Part shown: in pieces, positions 8,381 to 17,617 of the stretch
Layout of the letters: each line of letters opens with the position of its first letter
How positions within the stretch are numbered: the stretch's first letter is position 1
Source of the DNA: an uncultured Flammeovirgaceae bacterium
GTDB lineage: Bacteria; Bacteroidota; Bacteroidia; Cytophagales; Cyclobacteriaceae
Assembly (NCBI GenBank): GCA_937884755.1
Contig: CAKZYJ010000527.1
Location: 1 to 42,554 of the forward strand
Reading direction: 5' to 3'
DNA: 42,554 bases
The notes under the pieces: generated by a model
The model's input: only the letters and a program-made list of their open reading frames with translations
Database searches by the model: none
Told to the model about the DNA's origin: nothing
Position numbers and translations under genes: made by a program

Positions 8381-9457
8381 TTATAAAATTGCATTCATTT
8401 TATCGATCAGCTGGATAAATTGTTCGCGGGAGTGTGTAGGGAAATTGGCTATTCTAACGTGCTTATCCTTAAAATGGCCATATCCGCTACCCAAAAAAAG
8501 CCCACTTTCTTGTAGTTTTTGGATAATTTCCTGGGCAGGCTTACGGGTTTCGGTTACAATGACTGTTCTCGACTGATGCTCTGCCTTTTTGACAAAAGGG
8601 GTAAAATTGTCATGCTCACTCAGCGTTTGGTACATCATACCTGCTTTGAATTTAGTCTCGTTGCGGATGACGTCAATTCCTTTTCCCAGCATATCGCTCA
8701 CCACTTTCGCCAGCAGATAAATGCCCAGTACGTTGGGAGTCTCAGGAGTCTGATGTTTCCTCGCTTTCTCGAGCAGCGATGGTAATGAGTGATACGAACC
8801 AATACTCTGCTGCTGAGCTAGCTGTTCGGCTTTAGCCAGACAGCGGGCGTTCACCAACCATACTCCTAAGCCAGCCGGCAAACCAAACCCTTTTTGTACT
8901 GAGAAGTAGGCCGTATCAACTTGGGTGTAATCCAACGGAATATAGGGAAGCGTAGACACTGCATCAACCGCAATTATTGCCTCCGGATGGCTCTGCCGAA
9001 CCTGGTAAATATCATCTAGCGGCTGGGCTGCTCCAGTACTTGTCTCATTCTGCGTAAACGCTACCAGCTCGATATCTGAGGGGATTTTTTCTGGATCAAC
9101 CACCGCACAACTACCTTCTTCAGCTTTCTGAATCACGGGAGATCGTCCCAGTTCCTCGGCAATCTTATAAAAACGATTAGAGAAAGAACCGTTTACATAG
9201 TGATAACTTCTTTCGGCTACCAGGTTCTGGATAATCCGCTCCCAGATTTCGGTAGCCGATCCGGTAAAGAATATATAGTAGTTATTCGGCAGAGAAAGTA
9301 GGTTACGAAGATTCTCTTCGGCCTCCTGAAAGATAGATTGGAAACGGGCACTACGGTGCGAAATGGATGGTACCTGTTCAGTTAGAGCTTTTTTGATGTG
9401 GCCTTCTACGGTAAAGTAAAGTTCAGCTGGGCCGGGAGTGAAAAATATTTGTTTCAT
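8381..9457 (-). CDS. Class V aminotransferase (SerC / alanine-glyoxylate aminotransferase-like)
   Basis: A 358-residue fold-type I PLP enzyme. The start at 9457 gives MKQIFFTPGPAELY, the usual N-terminus of this family; nine further in-frame residues upstream are not needed. Seen motifs: the phosphate-binding TGSATE (65-70), the cofactor aspartate in AVDAVST (D165) and the Schiff-base lysine in SVQKGFGLPAG (K189). The substrate is unclear. Phosphoserine, alanine/glyoxylate and related activities share this scaffold. It sits alone, upstream of the universal stress gene in the same direction but separated by an AT-rich 190-base gap. I prefer a family-level name. Confidence 0.82.
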   Translation of the reverse strand: MKQIFFTPGPAELYFTVEGHIKKALTEQVPSISHRSARFQSIFQEAEENLRNLLSLPNNYYIFFTGSATEIWERIIQNLVAERSYHYVNGSFSNRFYKIAEELGRSPVIQKAEEGSCAVVDPEKIPSDIELVAFTQNETSTGAAQPLDDIYQVRQSHPEAIIAVDAVSTLPYIPLDYTQVDTAYFSVQKGFGLPAGLGVWLVNARCLAKAEQLAQQQSIGSYHSLPSLLEKARKHQTPETPNVLGIYLLAKVVSDMLGKGIDVIRNETKFKAGMMYQTLSEHDNFTPFVKKAEHQSRTVIVTETRKPAQEIIQKLQESGLFLGSGYGHFKDKHVRIANFPTHSREQFIQLIDKMNAIL

Positions 9458-9619
9458 ACGGCGAAAGTATATCTTAAAAGGCAAATTAACGTATGTACTG
9501 GTATTGGGTTAGTAATTTTTCTGGTTGTCTATTCATAACCTAGAAGTTTAACCAGGGTTTTGCTAACTTTGTCATCGTAATCAACTTACCATTCTATCCT
9601 TTTTGTCTACCCGTAGGCC

Positions 9620-10411
9620 ATGAATCCCGCACTCTCCTCGCTGCCCCCAGTGTTGGCAGCTTACCGTTCCGCCGTAGAAAAATCATTGCGTCCGTATATC
9701 CGCATCCAGGCTAAATCAGATGAAGATGTTGCGGTTGTTCAAAGTAAGTTTGGCGGCCTGCCTTATTTGCCGATTGGCACTGAGTACCCGACTGACGAAG
9801 AGGGAAATCCACTATTTTTGTTAGCGCAGATCAACTGTGAAGACTTGCCTGAATTGCAAGATTTTCCACAGAAAGGCATTCTGCAGTTCTATATTGCTGA
9901 TGACGATATGTACGGGCTGGATTTGGACGAACCTACTGACCAACGCAATTTTCGGGTACTGTATTTTGAGGAAATTGACGAAGAAAATCGGCAGCGCGAT
10001 TTCAGCTTTTTACCTGTACTTGAGGACATGCCCTTCGAGGATAAGTATTCGTTAATATTCACCAAAGAAGAAGCACCAGTGTCGCCAGAAGATATTCACT
10101 TTGATGAGGTATTTGGCGAGGCTCCCCACACTTTCTTTGACCAGTTTGGGGCTGATGCCGATCCCGTTCGGCGTGAGTACCAGCGGTTTGCTCAGGGCTC
10201 CGGGCATAAAATAGGCGGTTACGCCCACTTCACTCAGGAAGATCCTCGCTTTGAAATCGATGAGTTTGCCGAGGCTATTTTACTACTTCAAATTGATTCC
10301 AAAGGTGGCATTGATTGGGGAGATGCGGGAATTGCTAACTTTTTTATTTTACCCGAAGATCTCCGCAACCAAAACTTTAGCAATGTGATGTTCAACTGGG
10401 ACAGCTTGTAA
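9620..10411 (+). CDS. DUF1963 (YwqG-like) protein
   Basis: A 263-residue soluble, acidic protein without a leader. Typical DUF1963 blocks are visible: SKFGGLPYLPIGTEYPTDEE (about 41-60), PLFLLAQINCEDLPEL, PQKGILQFYIADDDMYGLD, and a late HKIGGYAHFTQEDPRF followed by LLLQIDSK and DWGDAGIANFFI. The family is widespread as a stand-alone protein and has no established biochemical function. The gene is monocistronic. A candidate -7 element TAACTTTG lies at 9564-9571, but without an obvious -33 partner. The end of the gene forms one arm of a hairpin that contains the stop codon. Confidence 0.85.
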   Translation: MNPALSSLPPVLAAYRSAVEKSLRPYIRIQAKSDEDVAVVQSKFGGLPYLPIGTEYPTDEEGNPLFLLAQINCEDLPELQDFPQKGILQFYIADDDMYGLDLDEPTDQRNFRVLYFEEIDEENRQRDFSFLPVLEDMPFEDKYSLIFTKEEAPVSPEDIHFDEVFGEAPHTFFDQFGADADPVRREYQRFAQGSGHKIGGYAHFTQEDPRFEIDEFAEAILLLQIDSKGGIDWGDAGIANFFILPEDLRNQNFSNVMFNWDSL

Positions 10412-10431
10412 CTGATAGCTACAAGCTGTCC
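10399..10431. terminator. Stem-loop at the end of the DUF1963 gene
   Basis: A perfect 11-bp stem is formed by GGACAGCTTGT at 10399-10409 and ACAAGCTGTCC at 10421-10431, with an 11-base loop. The first base of the stop codon TAA (10409-10411) is in the left arm and the rest is in the loop. No T run follows on either strand, so it may be an RNA-stabilising or Rho-assisted 3' end rather than a classic terminator. Confidence 0.5.
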
Positions 10432-10519
10432 ATGTGCCTCCTGAGAGTAAAAATTCATGAAGTTTCGGCTAAGCAGGCTGCACGATTGTTAGAGAGCTCC
10501 GCGTTATTGTCTACCGTGC

Positions 10520-11827
10520 CTAAACAACTGCTTTAACAGACTCCTTAAACATCTCCTCCTGCTCCCTATACAGGCGATAAGTCAACCGGTCATCGGGGAT
10601 TTCAATATCGTCAAATGTAAGTGCCTGGCCTTGCTTAACATCATTCTTTAGCACAACACCATCGGCTAACCCAATCGGTAACAGATTTTCTTGTCTACGT
10701 ATAGAGCTATTCTCGCACTCCCCGTAGCAACAATAACCGCCAATACCGTCGAGAGTCTCACCGGCACGTAGGTCTTTTTTAGCAATAGAAACAACTTCTA
10801 CAACTGGCCCTCCAATAGGTACCATCACAGGGTCGTTAAAATGAGCTACTCGGGCTATTGAATTTGGAATTTCAAATTGACACAGGTGGTATGGAGTGTA
10901 AAAACTATAGAGTGGGCCACTACCCATCTTTAAGTAGCGTAAATAGTCCTTTACCATCGGATCATCAGAAGCCGCAAATACATATATTCCTGGGCTCGGC
11001 TTTGGTCCAACAATGTAATCAACAATTCCTCCCACTTCTTTCAACTGTTCTATGTCGTAGAATGAAGTAAGATCGTCGATATGTTCAGTAGATCGATAAG
11101 CGCTCATTCCACGCTGATTCACAATCATTCCAGTAGAGTTAGCTACATTGGCTTGCTCAAAGTTCACTTTAGTTCCATCCGTGAAACTAGTAATCATATT
11201 TGGACTATTTTTTACCCTCTTAGCATATTCAGCCATATCAGTAGGGTTCTTATAGACGTCTAGAAAACCTTTAATATTACCGCATACGAGGGGAGTCAGT
11301 CCCAAACCTTTTACAAAGCGGTACTGGTTCATAATTACGCCTGGTTGGTCCCCATCGCTCTGGCTTAAAATCACACCAGCCTGATCCGCATAATTTTTTA
11401 GAATAGGACCTAATGTCGCATCTACCTCAGGATTAAAGAGTAGAACAGGTTTATTGTACTTTATGGCGGTTAGAACAACCTGAGTAGCAAAGTCGATAGT
11501 ACCCGTTGCTTCAACGATAATGTCTATTTCAGATGATTCACAGAGTATAGTCGAATCCTGGCAAACGGTATAACCATTTGACCGAATATTCTTATTAACC
11601 ACTTCTACATCATCAGTAACATCAACATCTGTAATTCCCGCCTGATGGAAGCAGTGTAACGCTTTAGATACTGTTCGGTTAGCAATGGCTGCTATTCGCA
11701 TGCCAGGTATATATCGTTCAACTTGGTTCACAAGACCTGTTGATATAAACCCTGCACCTATTAACCCAACTTGGATAGGATTATTTGTATCTTCTCTAAG
11801 CTTTAGAGCGCTGTCTACTAGAATCAT
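10520..11827 (-). CDS. Homoserine-dehydrogenase-like NAD(P) oxidoreductase with C-terminal SAF domain (COG4091 type)
   Basis: A 435-residue cytoplasmic protein. It has an N-terminal Rossmann fold (VGLIGAGFISTGL, residues 20-32), a second NAD-fold signature IDIIVEATGTIDFATQVVL, and a catalytic-domain segment with LSQSDGDQPGVIMNQY. From about residue 345 a SAF domain follows (VVSIAKKDLRAGETLDGIGG, then LPIGLADGVVLKNDVKQGQAL), as in sialic-acid synthase and flagellar FlgA ends. Proteins of this type occur in sugar-derived or antibiotic precursor pathways (StrU-like), but the substrate here is unknown. No pathway partner is adjacent. The gene and its very AT-rich upstream region look lower in GC than neighbours, which may point to acquisition. 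Confidence 0.85.
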   Translation of the reverse strand: MILVDSALKLREDTNNPIQVGLIGAGFISTGLVNQVERYIPGMRIAAIANRTVSKALHCFHQAGITDVDVTDDVEVVNKNIRSNGYTVCQDSTILCESSEIDIIVEATGTIDFATQVVLTAIKYNKPVLLFNPEVDATLGPILKNYADQAGVILSQSDGDQPGVIMNQYRFVKGLGLTPLVCGNIKGFLDVYKNPTDMAEYAKRVKNSPNMITSFTDGTKVNFEQANVANSTGMIVNQRGMSAYRSTEHIDDLTSFYDIEQLKEVGGIVDYIVGPKPSPGIYVFAASDDPMVKDYLRYLKMGSGPLYSFYTPYHLCQFEIPNSIARVAHFNDPVMVPIGGPVVEVVSIAKKDLRAGETLDGIGGYCCYGECENSSIRRQENLLPIGLADGVVLKNDVKQGQALTFDDIEIPDDRLTYRLYREQEEMFKESVKAVV

Positions 11828-12087
11828 GTAATAAAATTAGTTATAATAGTAATACTAGCAAATGTAGGTAAAAAAATGGAATATTATTATATTTAATTTA
11901 TTTATTTATTTATATTTTATATAATTATTCATTTATATATATGTGTATAATATAAAATTCCCTAATTTGAAGCATTCTACGTAGCCTGACTTATCAGATA
12001 ACACATACTATCATGCCTACTCTAGAAGGGTTTGCTGACTTATCATAAGCTAAGCAGTACTTCACTGACACTACGGAAATTAAAACA
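11828..12087. other. AT-rich spacer upstream of the SAF oxidoreductase
   Basis: About 11875-11960 is almost pure A/T with TTTA/ATTT runs, much richer in AT than any other spacer here. It should contain the promoter of the minus-strand oxidoreductase. An 11-bp direct repeat, CTGACTTATCA, occurs at 11986-11996 and 12035-12045. No gene is seen. Confidence 0.5.
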
Positions 12088-14244
12088 CTAAGGGGTAGCC
12101 TTTTCAGCTTTTAACTGTTTTATCAGGAAATCAGCGGTTGCCTGGTTAACTCGGCGTTGGTTAGCATGCCTCATAAAGTGATGGGTATCGTCTACAATCA
12201 CCATAGTTTCCATTGGAACACCCTTTTTCATTAATCGGCCTACCAAATCAGTGCTCTGATGAAAATTAACATTTCGGTCATCGTCACCGTGGATAATAAG
12301 CACCGGAGAAGTCCAGGTATCTACCGAAGATACCGGCGAAGACTGCCAGGCCACTTCCATTGCTTCTTTCAGGTCGGGGGCCTGCTCGTACTCCCCTGCG
12401 GCAAATTTATACCTGCCACCTACCCGGTTGTGTACTCCGTGGATGTCTACTCCCGCGGCAAATAGTTCGGAATCGCGCCCCAGTGCCATCGCGGTGAGAT
12501 AGCCGCCGTAGGAACCACCGTAAATACCAATCCGCTCCGGGTCAACGCAGGCTTGCTCTGCCAGCCACTCTCCGCCGGCTTTAATATCCTGGTACTCAGA
12601 AGCGCCCCGGGAGCCTCCGTCCACCGGCTTATGAAATTCGTAGCCGTAGCCAATGCCGAGACGGTAATTTACCGATAGCACTACGAACCCTTGACTGGCC
12701 AGATACTGATTCAGGGCGTAGGCGTTAGAGTAATACGAGGAATAATGCCAGCCTAATAGCATCTGCCGGGGCGGGCCACCGTGCACGTAAATAATGGCGG
12801 GCTTCTGGGCCGCACCATTTGAGGAGTGGAAAAGCGTAGCGTGCACCTTTTTCCCGTCCGGGGCATCAAAAATTACCTGCTCCGGAACCACTAGCTGCTC
12901 GGTAGGAAAATCATCCGGCATCAGGCTCTGACCGATGAGACTTATGCTCTCATTAGCTAACGACATTACCGCTGGTAAAGGCGGGCGCTTCGCCGTAGCA
13001 CTGATAAATACCACACTTTCGCCATCCTGGGTTATCACCGGTGTCCACTCGTTACCATCTCCGGGGGTCAGAACCTGGGCATCAGCTTGATCTACCGACA
13101 CTTTTACGATATGCCGACGGTCGATATCCAGTGCATCGGGACCGGTGTTGGCCGTAAACACTAATGATTCTCGATCCGGACTGAGGCTAATATATTCGGC
13201 CATAAAGTCGCCGGGAGTGAGTAGCAAGGGATCACCCCCCCGTTCATCTACGCTGTAGAGATGAGGCCAACCATCGTGATAAGACAAAAACACAACTCGG
13301 CCATCCACGTAGTGCAGGTTAAACCTCCCCTGGGTAGTGGGAGCCGAGCCTCGCATGGTATTGGGCGATTTCCACAGTTCCTGAACTTTGCCGCTAGCGA
13401 CCTGCGCCCGCATTACGGACCAAAGGCGAGGAATAGCGGCTAATAAAGAGTCCGGTTTTCCTGCCCGAATGGGTTGACGAATAAAGGCCAGTGCCTCACC
13501 ATTGGGCGACCAGCGGGGGTTGCTGTCGAGATGAAAGGAAGGGTCTATCCACTGAATAGGCGTGGTTTCATTTTCGTAAATACCAACGTAGGCATGATCA
13601 TCGCGGTCGGAGCAGAAGGCCAGCTTACTCCCGTCGGGAGACCATACGGGCGATCCAATCTCACCCCGAGCACTGAATAACTGTTGCGCTTCCTCTTGCC
13701 CATCAATAGGTACCGTCCAAATCTGATCGTTCTTCACAAAAGCTACTTGCTTGCTATCTGGAGAGATGGCAGGAGAAATACCTTCACCTAATGATACCGG
13801 CTCTCCCCCGTCAAAGGGGATACTCCACATATGTACTTGGGGAGATACTGGAGAGGAAGTAGGGTTTACCGGAAGCTCATCATCCCAGTTACTACCAAAA
13901 TCTCCTCCGCGAATATACACCACCCACTGCCCATCGGACGAAACCGCCACTGACGATAGTTCTTGACCATCATCTTTTCGATAGAAAGTAAGTTGACGAG
14001 CCTGATAGTCAGGTGCTTCGGCCACGTAAATGTTCCTAAGCCCGAAGGCATTAACCGCCCAAGCGATTCGGTTTTCTCCCCCGGTCGTCAATTCGTTAGG
14101 AAAAGGATAGGAAGTAACTTGCTCCAGACTAAACGATTGCGATAAGCATGGAACCGAAAAACTGAAAACAAGTAGCAGTACATTGAGAAACCAGAATAAT
14201 ATAAGCAGATATGTGTGCTTAATGCTACAGGAAAAGTTGTTCAT
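12088..14244 (-). CDS. S9-family serine peptidase with N-terminal beta-propeller (acylaminoacyl/dipeptidyl peptidase type)
   Basis: A 718-residue exported enzyme with a leader of about 35 residues (FWFLNVLLLVFSFSVPCLSQ). Residues about 50-430 hold repeated TolB/PD40-type blades (SPDGSKLAFCSDRDD, SPNGEALAFIRQP, SPDRESLVFTANT). The C-terminal alpha/beta hydrolase domain carries the nucleophile in GGSYGGY (S578), the acid in HGDDDRNV (D656) and the histidine in DTHHF (H689). The triad is complete. It should release peptides or acylated N-termini in the periplasm for nutrition. An upstream in-frame oxyanion-type HGGPPRQM segment is also present. The gene stands alone. Confidence 0.93.
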   Translation of the reverse strand: MNNFSCSIKHTYLLILFWFLNVLLLVFSFSVPCLSQSFSLEQVTSYPFPNELTTGGENRIAWAVNAFGLRNIYVAEAPDYQARQLTFYRKDDGQELSSVAVSSDGQWVVYIRGGDFGSNWDDELPVNPTSSPVSPQVHMWSIPFDGGEPVSLGEGISPAISPDSKQVAFVKNDQIWTVPIDGQEEAQQLFSARGEIGSPVWSPDGSKLAFCSDRDDHAYVGIYENETTPIQWIDPSFHLDSNPRWSPNGEALAFIRQPIRAGKPDSLLAAIPRLWSVMRAQVASGKVQELWKSPNTMRGSAPTTQGRFNLHYVDGRVVFLSYHDGWPHLYSVDERGGDPLLLTPGDFMAEYISLSPDRESLVFTANTGPDALDIDRRHIVKVSVDQADAQVLTPGDGNEWTPVITQDGESVVFISATAKRPPLPAVMSLANESISLIGQSLMPDDFPTEQLVVPEQVIFDAPDGKKVHATLFHSSNGAAQKPAIIYVHGGPPRQMLLGWHYSSYYSNAYALNQYLASQGFVVLSVNYRLGIGYGYEFHKPVDGGSRGASEYQDIKAGGEWLAEQACVDPERIGIYGGSYGGYLTAMALGRDSELFAAGVDIHGVHNRVGGRYKFAAGEYEQAPDLKEAMEVAWQSSPVSSVDTWTSPVLIIHGDDDRNVNFHQSTDLVGRLMKKGVPMETMVIVDDTHHFMRHANQRRVNQATADFLIKQLKAEKATP

Positions 14245-14420
14245 AGCTGATAGGTAGTGTAGTGATAGAGTACGTTTTACATCGTAAATCGACTATTGAG
14301 AAAAAGCTCATTGGGCTTTCCTATTGGGGAAGATACTAGCAATCGTCCAAGCAAACAAGTATAATAGCCTATCTACCAACAAGAATGGCTAGTTTAAGTA
14401 TAGCCTTAGTCTATTGTAGC

Positions 14421-14455
14421 CAAAAAAAGCACTTATAAATTTCGCATAAGTGCTT
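14421..14455 (-). terminator. Rho-independent terminator of the tRNA gene
   Basis: A perfect 10-bp stem (AAGCACTTAT at 14427-14436, ATAAGTGCTT at 14446-14455, 9-base loop) is followed on the minus strand by seven T (complement of 14422-14428). It lies about 45 bases after the tRNA 3' end. Confidence 0.9.
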
Positions 14456-14499
14456 GATTATCATATCATCATTTTATGACGGCAATTCCATTGAGGAAG

Positions 14500-14573
14500 T
14501 GGGCCCTGCTGGGCTCGAACCAGCGGCCACCTGATTATGAGTCAGGTGCTCTAACCAACTGAGCTAAGGGCCC
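14500..14573 (-). tRNA. tRNA with CAT anticodon, probably tRNA-Ile (lysidine-modified), possibly elongator Met
   Basis: The 74-base gene folds as a full cloverleaf on the minus strand. Acceptor arms GGGCCCT/AGGGCCC pair perfectly, the D-arm is GCTC/GAGC, the anticodon stem CCTGA/TCAGG encloses loop CTCATAA, and the T-arm GCTGG/CCAGC encloses TTCGAGC. The anticodon CAT is at 14537-14539. CCA is not encoded. The acceptor and T-arm (GGGCCCTTAGC..., GCTGG) resemble the bacterial ileX-type minor isoleucine tRNA, whose C34 is turned into lysidine by TilS, more than an elongator methionine tRNA. The identity call is by resemblance only. Confidence 0.93.
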
Positions 14574-14595
14574 CTCGCTTCCGCGAATAGGAGCG

Positions 14596-14627
14596 CAAAT
14601 TTATCAAATCTATTGTAGGTGTACAAA
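14596..14627 (-). promoter_or_regulatory. Bacteroidetes-type promoter of the tRNA gene
   Basis: On the minus strand TTTG (complement of 14624-14627) is followed after exactly 20 bases by TAAATTTG (complement of 14596-14603). This matches the Bacteroidetes primary sigma consensus TTTG-N19/20-TAnnTTTG. The tRNA 5' end is about 22 bases downstream. Confidence 0.8.
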
Positions 14628-14779
14628 TAATTTTTGAAGAGTCTATTAGCGACTTGATCCAATAAACAACATTTCCCTTACTATCATCAGCTAGGCTACA
14701 TTTACTCATAAACTCAAACCCCTAATAGTATTTAGTACCAATTCTGGTTAAATTGGTGAAAACAACCAGCCTTCTTCCT

Positions 14780-17617
14780 ATGAACTTTAGCAGAATCTTA
14801 GTGTCCTTCCTCCTAGGACTCATAACCACTGCTGTACAAGCACAGGCACTTTCAGACACTATTTCCGTAAAAAAGCTTTTGGCACAAGCGAAACAGCATT
14901 ATTATCGTGCTCAGTACGATAGACTACTCATTCGAAGTCAACAGGCACTGGAAATAGCGAAAAAGAATAACTACCTTAAAGAGCTGGCTCAAGCCTACAA
15001 CCTGACCGGTGTTGCTTATTTTTCAGAGAGTAATTTGCCCGCTGCCCAACGCTATTTCGATAGTACCCGGCTTACCTATCAGTCAATCAACGATTCAGTA
15101 GGGCTTACGCTGGCGCTCTGCAATTTGGGTCATGTACAGGAAAGCTACGGCGACTATGAGCAGGCGCTGCACTATTACTGGAATGAGTTTTCGGTATCGG
15201 AAGCTATTGCCGATACTAACAAAATGGGGGCAGCTTATGTCGATATTGGTCGGGTTCAGCAAGCGCAAGGTAATTATACCCAAGCCCTCCCCTACTATGA
15301 GCAAGCCTTAACCTACTTTCAGTCTCAACAAGACTCTTTCTACATTGCCAACACATTAGCAACTATAGGAAATTTACATACCCAATACCAATCGTGGGAG
15401 CTGGGGATTGATTATTTAAAACAAGCTTTGGAGATTGTAGATATTCTTGATAATCCCGACCAGCAAGCAAACATATTAAACAGTTTGGCAAGTGCCTACC
15501 GACAGAAAAAGCAGCTCCCTGAAGCGTTGCAGTTTTACGACCAAGCCTTGCGGATTGACCCCAGTCGGGTAAGTGCTACTACCCGACTGCGTAGCCTGAC
15601 CGGAGCCGGAGGTACGGCCTGCGATCTTCAGCAGGTGCCCGCTGCCGAACGATGGATGACTGAGGCGGAGAAGTGGCTTAGCCAACAATCTACCGAGCCT
15701 CATGATCAGCTTCATCTTGAAACTGAGCTAGCCAAGTTTTACAAAGAAACGGGGCAGTTCGCTGAAGCACTAAAACACTACGAACGAGCGGACTTGCTAG
15801 AAGACAGCCTACTGAATGCAGAAAAGATCAACCGACTTTCTGAACTTCAAACCCGTTACGAAACTGAAAAGAAAGATCGGGAAATCACTAATTTACAGTA
15901 TCAGCAAGCGGATCAGAAGGCCTCTTTAATGCGCCGGTCGTGGCAGCGCAACGTATCGCTCGGTCTGTTAGCAGGCGTATTACTCATTTCGGGGCTGCTA
16001 TTCAGAAACGTCCGGTTAAAGCAAAAGCACCAACAAGAATTATTATCCCACGAGCAGGATTTAAACGTAACTAAATCTCGCTTTTTTGCCGATATTGCCC
16101 ACGAATTTCGGACACCGCTAACGCTCATTCAAGGACGCACCGAACAGATTTTAACTCGTAGCCTAGATAATGACTGCCGACAAAAAGCTAAACTGATCCG
16201 CAAACAATCGAACCGACTCTTACAACTGGTTAACCAAATTCTGTATCTCAGTAAAATAGAAGCCGGAGTCATTGCACCTTATAAAACTGAGCAAGACTTG
16301 GTCGCTTTCCTCCGAGGTATGGTACACGCCTACGAGTCACTTGCCGAAGAACGAGAAATCAACTTACGATTTAGTAGTAGCGCATCGCGACTCATCACTA
16401 GCTTTGATAAGGATCAGTTCGAGAAAATAGCGGCCAACTTACTATCTAACGCTTGCAAATTCACTCCCGCCCAAGGTAGCGTTAGCCTGGAGATTACGGA
16501 GTTAGTTCCAGACGAAGTAGAAATTCGAGTACGAGATAATGGAGTAGGTATTCCGGCCGAGCAAATTGATAAGGTGTTTAACCGCTACCATTCCAGCAAG
16601 GGTTCTACTTTGGGTGCCGCCGGAGTAGGGATTGGGTTGGCTCTGGTAAAAGAACTAGTTGAGCAGCACCAGGGACGTATCAGCGTGCAAAGTGTACCGA
16701 ACGAGGAGACCATTTTTTGCATAACATTACCCGTTGTAGGCAATACGCAAGTTGTCGATAGTCAAAGGATAGTAGAGGATACCATCGTTGCTGTAACTGC
16801 TCAATATGAAACCCAAACAAATAGCGGTTCCTCCATTGATACCTCCCTTCCCCTCTTGTTGGTTATTGATGATAACCCCGAGATTCGCAAGTACTTGGTC
16901 GATACGTTAAGCCATCAGTATCACGTACTAGAAGCAAAGCAAGGAGAAGAGGGACTGGCGTTAGCCTACCAGCACATCCCGGAACTAGTTATTTCCGATG
17001 TAATGATGAAAGGAATCACTGGCTACGAGGTCTGCCAGCAGTTAAAGAATGATGACCGTACCAGCCACATACCAGTCATCCTACTGACTGGTAAAAGTAG
17101 TACCGAAGCCAAGATCTCTGGTCTAGAAGTACAAGCCGATGCCTATCTGACTAAACCGTTTAACTCGAGAGAACTGTTGCTAAGAATTACTAATCTTATC
17201 CAGATTAGAAAAAAGTTGTTATCTACCATCAGTACTACTGAAGCCAATATTTGCGCATACGCTAACTTACCAACTCGCGAACAAAAGTTTCTACGACAAG
17301 CAACCGCAGCCATTGAAGAGCATTTATCAGACGAATCATTTGGCGTAAATGAATTATGTCAGGCCATCGGAATGAGTCGCACCCAACTTCATCGTAAGCT
17401 GAAAGCAGTAACCGGCGAATCCACCACCACCTTCATCCGACAGGTTCGTTTGAAACACAGTATGCAACTGCTGCAAACCAGTGATCTATCAATATCTGAA
17501 ATTGGCTATCTGGTCGGCTTCAGTACTCCAGCCTACTTTTCAACTCGCTTCGCCGAGCATTACGGATACGCTCCTAGTGAAGTTCGATCTCAACCAAAGG
17601 TCTTGGTTAACAAATAA
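14780..17617 (+). CDS. Hybrid two-component regulator: TPR sensor, histidine kinase, receiver and AraC DNA-binding domain
   Basis: The chosen start at 14780 gives a clean signal peptide (MNFSRILVSFLLGLITTAVQ). The earlier TTG at 14753 adds nine residues that do not fit. Order in the 945 residues: periplasmic TPR array (about 30-330, with repeats such as GNYTQALPYYEQALTYF), a coiled region, one membrane helix near 388-408, HisKA with phosphorylated His441 (DIAHEFRTPLT), HATPase with DNGVGIP and GIGLALVKELV, receiver with VIDDN and Asp740 (ISDVMMKG), and AraC helix-turn-helix (about 840-940). All phosphorelay residues are present. Unlike classic HTCS with propellers, TPRs do the sensing. Likely target: nearby or polysaccharide/stress genes; unknown. 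Confidence 0.95.
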   Translation: MNFSRILVSFLLGLITTAVQAQALSDTISVKKLLAQAKQHYYRAQYDRLLIRSQQALEIAKKNNYLKELAQAYNLTGVAYFSESNLPAAQRYFDSTRLTYQSINDSVGLTLALCNLGHVQESYGDYEQALHYYWNEFSVSEAIADTNKMGAAYVDIGRVQQAQGNYTQALPYYEQALTYFQSQQDSFYIANTLATIGNLHTQYQSWELGIDYLKQALEIVDILDNPDQQANILNSLASAYRQKKQLPEALQFYDQALRIDPSRVSATTRLRSLTGAGGTACDLQQVPAAERWMTEAEKWLSQQSTEPHDQLHLETELAKFYKETGQFAEALKHYERADLLEDSLLNAEKINRLSELQTRYETEKKDREITNLQYQQADQKASLMRRSWQRNVSLGLLAGVLLISGLLFRNVRLKQKHQQELLSHEQDLNVTKSRFFADIAHEFRTPLTLIQGRTEQILTRSLDNDCRQKAKLIRKQSNRLLQLVNQILYLSKIEAGVIAPYKTEQDLVAFLRGMVHAYESLAEEREINLRFSSSASRLITSFDKDQFEKIAANLLSNACKFTPAQGSVSLEITELVPDEVEIRVRDNGVGIPAEQIDKVFNRYHSSKGSTLGAAGVGIGLALVKELVEQHQGRISVQSVPNEETIFCITLPVVGNTQVVDSQRIVEDTIVAVTAQYETQTNSGSSIDTSLPLLLVIDDNPEIRKYLVDTLSHQYHVLEAKQGEEGLALAYQHIPELVISDVMMKGITGYEVCQQLKNDDRTSHIPVILLTGKSSTEAKISGLEVQADAYLTKPFNSRELLLRITNLIQIRKKLLSTISTTEANICAYANLPTREQKFLRQATAAIEEHLSDESFGVNELCQAIGMSRTQLHRKLKAVTGESTTTFIRQVRLKHSMQLLQTSDLSISEIGYLVGFSTPAYFSTRFAEHYGYAPSEVRSQPKVLVNK

